Shown piece after piece: positions 34,008 to 38,283 of a stretch of 38,283 nucleotides of DNA. Below the pieces are notes generated by a model. That model saw only the letters and a list, made by a program, of their open reading frames with translations, made no database searches and was not told the origin of the DNA. This DNA comes from Fen-999 sp035505955 (GTDB lineage Bacteria; Pseudomonadota; Gammaproteobacteria; Burkholderiales; Rhodocyclaceae). The stretch spans positions 1-38,283 of the forward strand of contig DATJQH010000166.1 in NCBI GenBank assembly GCA_035505955.1, given 5' to 3'. Every line of letters begins with the position of its first letter. Position 1 is the first letter of the stretch. A program made the position numbers and the translations under genes.

Positions 34008-35639
34008 ATGAATCGCAGTTCCCGTATTGCAGCGGCCTTGGCGGTCGGGTTGGCATTGATGGCGATCGGCATCGAATCGACGGGCGCGGCCGAGCTTCCG
34101 GCCTTGCCGCGGGTCTTCATCGATACAACCTATTCGCTGCCAAAGGGCAAGACTATTGCCGTGGATGCTGGTGGGGACTTGCAGGCCGCAGTTGATCGAG
34201 CGGCGCCTGGCGATACGATTGTGCTGGAAGCCGGGGCGACATACGGCGGTCCAATCACATTGCCGAATAAGGCTGGCTCAGGCTGGATTTACATCCAGTC
34301 GAGCTCCTATGCCAAACTGCCGCCCCCGGGAAGTCGCGTTTCCATGGCCGACGCCGTCAACATGCCAAGGATCGTTGGGCCAGGATGGAGCGTCGATGCG
34401 ATTCGCGGCTGGGGTGTTGAGGCGATCAACACCAAGGCACAGGCGCACCACTTCCGCTTTGTCGGGATCGAGATCGCTCCGGCCGACGGAAAATTCATCA
34501 AGAACCTGGTGAACATCGGCAACCGCGAGAAGTCGGTGGCGGACTTGCCACACGACATCACCTTTGACAGATGCTACATCCATGGCGATCCCGATGTCGG
34601 CGGACGCCGTGGCGTTGCGATGAATGGCGTCAGTCTCGCGGTCATCGATTCGTACGTCTCGGATTTCAAGGAAGTTGGCGCGGATACGCAGGCACTTTGG
34701 ACAGCCAACACGCCGGGTCCTTTGAAGATCGTCAATAACTTCCTGGAAGCAGCGGGCGAGAATTTTATGAGCGGTGGCGCGGATCCGACGATCGCGAATG
34801 TCATTCCGTCAGACATGGAGATTCGTCGCAATCACTTCTTCAAGCCGTTGTCATGGATGTCGTCCAACTGGTCTGTCAAGAACCTGATCGAATTCAAGAG
34901 CGGCCAACGTATTCTGGTTGAGGGCAATACATTCGAGAATATCTGGGCTGCCGCGCAGACTGGTGGTCTGATGGTTGCCAAGTCATCCAATCAGGATGGG
35001 AAATGTACCTGGTGCGTAACGCAACACCTGACGGTTCGGTTCAACAGGGGAGTCAATCTTGAGAACGGATTTCAGCTTGGGGGCCCGGAAGGAGTCGCCT
35101 TGCTGATGAATCACGTTTTGATCGAGCACAATGTACTGGAGATAACCAGGCCCAACAACGGAGGCGGTCAGGTCTTTCTGATTGTCCGCGGACCTCGTGA
35201 CATGACGATCAGGCACAACACAGGGCTAATCTTGGCGAGCGGTGGTACGGCAGGGCTCTCGGAAAACAGTCCGAAGAGCGAGCGGTTTGACTTTCGTGAC
35301 AACCTGCTTTCGAACGGCGATTATGGTTTCGCCGGCACCGGTGCCGGCAGCGGCACCAGCGTTCTCGACAGATACTTTCGGGAGTACTTGTTTGTCGGGA
35401 ACGCAATCATTGGAGGCGGGCCGATCGACAACTATCCACGCGGCAATTTCTTCCCACGGGATCCTGCGGCGGTCGGCTTCGTTGATTTTGCGAGGGGAAA
35501 CTATCGCCTCGCACCAACGAGCCCACTCCACAACGCAGCATCTGATGGGCACGATGTCGGGGCAGATATCGATATGATCGATATGGCCATTGGCGGCGGG
35601 AGAGCTGTTTCTGCGCCGCCGAGCAAGTACCGCCATTGA
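34008..35639 (+). CDS. Secreted right-handed parallel beta-helix protein
   Basis: A 543-residue exported protein. A signal peptide (MNRSSRIAAALAVGLALMAIGIESTGAA) is cut before ELPALP. From about residue 50 it shows the pectate-lyase-like pattern of stacked strands: DLQAAVDRAAPGDTIVLEAGATY, then many short N/H-rich coils such as ITFDRCYIHG, MEIRRNHFF, ILVEGNTFENI, VLIEHNVLEI and MTIRHNTGLIL. Such proteins in EPS clusters are often lyases or epimerases of the polymer. No catalytic residues can be named with safety. ATG codons at 33999 and 34008 are both possible. It follows the amidotransferase by 59 bases and is probably in the same transcription unit. Confidence 0.85.
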   Translation: MNRSSRIAAALAVGLALMAIGIESTGAAELPALPRVFIDTTYSLPKGKTIAVDAGGDLQAAVDRAAPGDTIVLEAGATYGGPITLPNKAGSGWIYIQSSSYAKLPPPGSRVSMADAVNMPRIVGPGWSVDAIRGWGVEAINTKAQAHHFRFVGIEIAPADGKFIKNLVNIGNREKSVADLPHDITFDRCYIHGDPDVGGRRGVAMNGVSLAVIDSYVSDFKEVGADTQALWTANTPGPLKIVNNFLEAAGENFMSGGADPTIANVIPSDMEIRRNHFFKPLSWMSSNWSVKNLIEFKSGQRILVEGNTFENIWAAAQTGGLMVAKSSNQDGKCTWCVTQHLTVRFNRGVNLENGFQLGGPEGVALLMNHVLIEHNVLEITRPNNGGGQVFLIVRGPRDMTIRHNTGLILASGGTAGLSENSPKSERFDFRDNLLSNGDYGFAGTGAGSGTSVLDRYFREYLFVGNAIIGGGPIDNYPRGNFFPRDPAAVGFVDFARGNYRLAPTSPLHNAASDGHDVGADIDMIDMAIGGGRAVSAPPSKYRH

Positions 35640-35694
35640 CGTCGTATGCCGAGCCGACCACATCGTTAGGATTGATTCGCGCAAGAATTCGCCG

Positions 35695-35737
35695 GCAGAT
35701 TCACTGCGACAGCTTGGCGTCCAGGCAGCGAATCTGC
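35695..35737. terminator. Inverted repeat between convergent genes
   Basis: GCAGATTC-A-CTGC and GCAG-C-GAATCTGC form a 12-bp stem with one mismatch and a 17-base loop. It lies between the convergent beta-helix and deacetylase genes. There is no T tract, so it is only a candidate bidirectional terminator. Confidence 0.35.
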
Positions 35738-35762
35738 GTCGGTAGGCGGGAGAGTCGCTTCG

Positions 35763-36839
35763 TCAACCCTTACCCGTCGTTTCGTTGAACTGCGCAAGAA
35801 TGCCCTTCGGGCTGAACATCCACCCCACTCCCGCAAGCCAACTCGCGAAAACCGCTTCCGACTTGGCCATCGTGTCAATGAAGCGCGGTAGCATCAGGCA
35901 GTCATCGGTCGCCTTGGCAACGCTGCTGACTATGGTTGTGGTTGCACTCGTCACGCCTAGTTCGCGAAGCCAAGGCAAGAACATCGGGTCGATGTCTCCG
36001 CTGGGATAACAAAAATGCCTTGCGGGGCGACCTGTCAAGTCCTCGAGGATGCCTCGATTTCTCAGTATTTCACGGGAGAACTCCGTCTGTACGCGCGGAG
36101 TCCTGTGATGATGAGTGTGAAGTTGCATATCGAAGCCGCGACGTGCTGCATCCGCTACCTCGTTGGCATCCATCAGGTGAAATAGCCTGGAATCAACGAC
36201 AGCATCCCAATCCACACCAAGCAGCCCGGCTATCCGCTGGATAAAGGCCTGCTGACGATCTTCGTCGTGCATTTCGGCCATGGCGTTCGCAAACCTGAGA
36301 CCCAACAGCTGTCGTTGTTGTTGGTCGCGGAGGTCGATAGACGTGTCCAGCCCCAGCACCGAGTCTCGCGGCAGCGCCTTCAATCGACCGCGCCAGAGCA
36401 GATAGTCGAGCGAGACCCGAGGTATTGGACGCTGCACCTGGCAATAGTAGGTCGAAACGTAATTCGTGGCAGGAAACTTGAATTCCTCGAGCAGCGGCAT
36501 CACTTCCTTGTGGAAGTTGTAGAACCCGTCATCAAACGTGAGCACCACGGCACGGGGAGGAAGTGTGCCTTCCTGCAGGCTGCGAACGCCCTGCTCCAGG
36601 GGCAGTACATGGTAGCCACCGTCCCGCAGAATTTCGAATCGCCTGCGCAAGAAAGCGGGAGTGACAAACAGTTCCGGGTTCCATTCGTGCTCGTCATTCA
36701 GCGACACGCCGTGATAGCCCAGGATGACCAGACGCTTGCGTCGCCATTTCGACCCGGCGACTGCCGTGAAGCCACCAGCCTTGTAAAGCGCGCCCAGTGC
36801 GTAGTCGCGTGCTTGCCGGACGTGATCGGATATAGCCAT
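35763..36839 (-). CDS. Polysaccharide deacetylase (NodB-type, carbohydrate esterase 4)
   Basis: A 358-residue esterase that removes N- or O-acetyl groups from polysaccharide. Motif 1 TFDDG (D103, D104) and motif 2 HTHHH (H-T-x-x-H metal site) are intact, and FCYPSGD follows as motif 3. VILGYHGVS near residue 38 is the usual opening strand. About 100 residues between motifs 1 and 2 are longer than in the minimal NodB domain. No signal peptide is evident, so its site of action is unclear. It may modify the EPS made by the neighbouring genes. Start ATG at 36839 with weak ribosome site. It is divergent from the lipoprotein gene at 37336. Confidence 0.9.
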   Translation of the reverse strand: MAISDHVRQARDYALGALYKAGGFTAVAGSKWRRKRLVILGYHGVSLNDEHEWNPELFVTPAFLRRRFEILRDGGYHVLPLEQGVRSLQEGTLPPRAVVLTFDDGFYNFHKEVMPLLEEFKFPATNYVSTYYCQVQRPIPRVSLDYLLWRGRLKALPRDSVLGLDTSIDLRDQQQRQLLGLRFANAMAEMHDEDRQQAFIQRIAGLLGVDWDAVVDSRLFHLMDANEVADAARRGFDMQLHTHHHRTPRVQTEFSREILRNRGILEDLTGRPARHFCYPSGDIDPMFLPWLRELGVTSATTTIVSSVAKATDDCLMLPRFIDTMAKSEAVFASWLAGVGWMFSPKGILAQFNETTGKG

Positions 36840-36959
36840 GTCAATCGAATACCAACGCGCAGTCGGACACGCGGCAATTGCTCAACCAATGTACTGTGCT
36901 CATTTCTACGTGTGGTACTTCGCTTTTCCCGGATTCACGACGCGACGAAGGCGCTTCAG

Positions 36960-36981
36960 TGATGTCAGCCGCATGACATCA
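36960..36981. promoter_or_regulatory. Dyad operator candidate
   Basis: TGATGTCA and TGACATCA are perfect inverted arms with a 6-base spacer, 121 bases upstream of the deacetylase start. The 14-base centre-to-centre spacing suits a dimeric regulator, but the binding protein is unknown. Confidence 0.4.
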
Positions 36982-37150
36982 GTACGTTGGCCGCAAGATA
37001 TCAGTAAATATGCTGGAACACATGTAGTCCGTACGTACTAAATGAAAATCGGTCCAGGTGCCGATCGAGAGCACGGCGTACCGCCAGGGCTGACTCTTCG
37101 GGACCGACGGATTCGGCGGCCTCGTGAATCTGTTGGCATCGCCCGACGCT

Positions 37151-37179
37151 TTGACAAGTAGTTGAAGATAGCGTCAAAT
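37151..37179 (+). promoter_or_regulatory. Sigma-70 promoter candidate for the lipoprotein gene
   Basis: TTGACA (37151-37156) is a perfect -35 box, followed after 17 bases by TCAAAT (37174-37179), four of six in the -10 box. It implies a leader of about 150 bases. Confidence 0.45.
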
Positions 37180-37335
37180 CGCCATCCAAGGCAGCAAGAG
37201 GCAGCACCGCGCCGTCACTGTCGCGGCGGGGTGTGCGACGGACTGCGGATTGTGCAGACGTGCTATCGCTTTTGGGCCACAAACAATAGTGACGAGATCC
37301 TCGTATCGAGGACATGCCACGGAGAGGAACGAAGA

Positions 37336-38283
37336 ATGACTCGGTGCGGTGGTTTTGCCAGCGTGTTTCAAGTCTGTATTGTCGGGCTATTGGTTGCTTC
37401 CTGCGGTGGTGGGGGGGGCGGCGGAGGAGGAGGAAGCGGCGGCGGCAGCAGCACGAGTAGCAGCAGTGGCAGTAGCAGTAGCGGTAGCAGCAGCAGTAGC
37501 AGCGGCAGCACCGGCGGCATCAGCACGCCGGGTGCCATCCCCTATACGCTCACATACCAGGACACGGCGGCACACGCGCCGCCCTCCGCGACGACTGCGG
37601 CCCAGTTTGACTACAACGCGTTCACGCCCAACGACCCGAACTTCCCGGCCGTGCGCAGGTATTACGTCGACCCGGTGTTCGGAGCGCCGATCCGTCGCTT
37701 GACGAGCCGCATGGGACAGACCAACAACGACGACATCTACGCCCACCACTGGGCCAACGCGGACGGCACGCTCGCCTTCACCGGGCAGTTGAACATCGTC
37801 AGACTGGCGGACGGCGTCACGGTGTATTCCAACCAGCCGCAGGGTTCGATGTCCTTCGAGACCTACTGGGATGCCACTGATCCCGATAAGTACTACTACT
37901 ACAATGGCACTAACCTGATGGTTCGCAGTCTTTCGGCGCAGACCAGTTCGGTCAAGAAGAACTTCGGGCCTGGCAACACCCTTCAGTCGCTCGGTGGATC
38001 GCTGAACTTCCAGACCCGGGACGGACGTTACTTCATCGTTCAGTACGGCGGCACGGCCAAGGTCTGGGACAGCCAGACCGACACGATCTACTCGGGGTCC
38101 GCGACCCAGGCCAGTCCTGACGGCTGGATCTCGATCACGCCAAGCGGCAACCACATCGTGACCGCCGCCGGGCCGAACTGGGAGCATTACTCCTACGCCA
38201 TCGACCACACCGCGAAGAGCATTGCCGCGACGCCTGTCATGTTTTGGAGTGCGTGCGGTGATCACGGAGTCCTCCTGTCGGCG
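37336..38283 (+). CDS. Lipoprotein with Gly/Ser linker and probable beta-propeller, cut by the window edge
   Basis: An open frame of 316 codons with no stop before the right edge. The signal peptide ends at lipobox VASC with C23. Ten glycines follow (24-33), then a Ser/Gly-rich tract to about residue 62, a flexible linker off the membrane. The folded part has repeated units such as HHWANADGTLAFTG, IVRLADGVTVYSN, FQTRDGRYFIVQYGGTAKVWDSQTDTIYSG and ISITPSGNHIVTAAG. This resembles beta-propeller blades of the WD40/TolB or oligogalacturonate-lyase type. GAGAGGAACGAAGA precedes the ATG. The blade count and function are unknown because the 3' end is missing. A role in binding or cutting the EPS is a guess from context. 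Confidence 0.8.
   Translation, partial: MTRCGGFASVFQVCIVGLLVASCGGGGGGGGGGSGGGSSTSSSSGSSSSGSSSSSSGSTGGISTPGAIPYTLTYQDTAAHAPPSATTAAQFDYNAFTPNDPNFPAVRRYYVDPVFGAPIRRLTSRMGQTNNDDIYAHHWANADGTLAFTGQLNIVRLADGVTVYSNQPQGSMSFETYWDATDPDKYYYYNGTNLMVRSLSAQTSSVKKNFGPGNTLQSLGGSLNFQTRDGRYFIVQYGGTAKVWDSQTDTIYSGSATQASPDGWISITPSGNHIVTAAGPNWEHYSYAIDHTAKSIAATPVMFWSACGDHGVLLSA

Larger units (their letters stand above)
36840..37335. other. 496-base divergent intergenic region
   Basis: No gene was found. The region holds a perfect dyad, TGATGTCA-N6-TGACATCA at 36960-36981, and a good promoter candidate at 37151-37179 facing the lipoprotein gene. An AT-rich stretch lies at about 36990-37055. Confidence 0.75.

Noticed and set aside
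37387..38265. Minus-strand open frame of 292 residues at the right edge
   Set aside because: The plus-strand frame from 37336 has a ribosome site, a lipobox and propeller-like repeats; the minus frame is a shadow.

Overview
The window looks like a chromosomal segment of a betaproteobacterium (Rhodocyclales, Burkholderiales or Nitrosomonadales-like). The basis is high-GC coding sequence, the order odhB-lpdA-zapE, a compact gspCDEFGHIJKLMN operon, and exopolysaccharide (EPS) genes of the XrtA/PEP-CTERM-associated type that is common in that class. The exact taxon cannot be fixed from sequence alone.

Layout. (1) 1-3770, plus strand: housekeeping genes. These are the 3' end of odhB, lpdA (E3), zapE, a BCP/PrxQ-type peroxiredoxin and an overlapping SlyD-type FKBP. 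(2) 3783-7785, minus strand: mutS, and upstream of it a TIGR03013-type polyprenyl-phosphate sugar transferase that would start the EPS repeat unit. (3) 7937-18565, plus strand: a complete 12-gene type II secretion operon, gspC to gspN, tightly packed with stop/start overlaps. (4) 18708-26643, plus strand: the EPS assembly core. It encodes an outer-membrane export lipoprotein, a chain-length determinant, a separate tyrosine autokinase with a (YG)n tail, a TIGR03016-type outer-membrane protein, an ExeA/GspA-like ATPase, a Wzx-type flippase and a hexapeptide acetyltransferase. (5) 26647-28883, minus strand: a family 2 glycosyltransferase and an unrecognised 298-residue protein. (6) 28884-29491: a 608-base gene-free region dense in perfect palindromes. 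(7) 29492-35639, plus strand: a family 4 glycosyltransferase, a Wzy/ligase-type membrane protein, an asparagine-synthase-like amidotransferase and a secreted right-handed beta-helix protein. (8) 35763-36839, minus strand: a NodB-type polysaccharide deacetylase. (9) 37336 to the right edge, plus strand: the start of a Gly/Ser-linker lipoprotein with a probable beta-propeller.

How they work together (inference). The sugar transferase and glycosyltransferases build a lipid-linked repeat unit. Wzx flips it and the Wzy-like protein polymerises or ligates it. The chain-length protein and kinase set its length, and the export lipoprotein and outer-membrane protein move it out. The amidotransferase, acetyltransferase, deacetylase and beta-helix protein would modify or trim it. 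The T2SS operon sits between the initiating transferase and the rest of the EPS genes. It lacks gspA and gspO here, while a GspA-like ATPase lies in the EPS cluster. No exosortase (xrtA) or PEP-CTERM substrate was found in the window.

The least explained part is 28884-29491. It holds seven perfect dyads, including a 37-base palindrome placed just after a good sigma-70-like promoter, and a pair of strong hairpins in the leader of the unrecognised gene.
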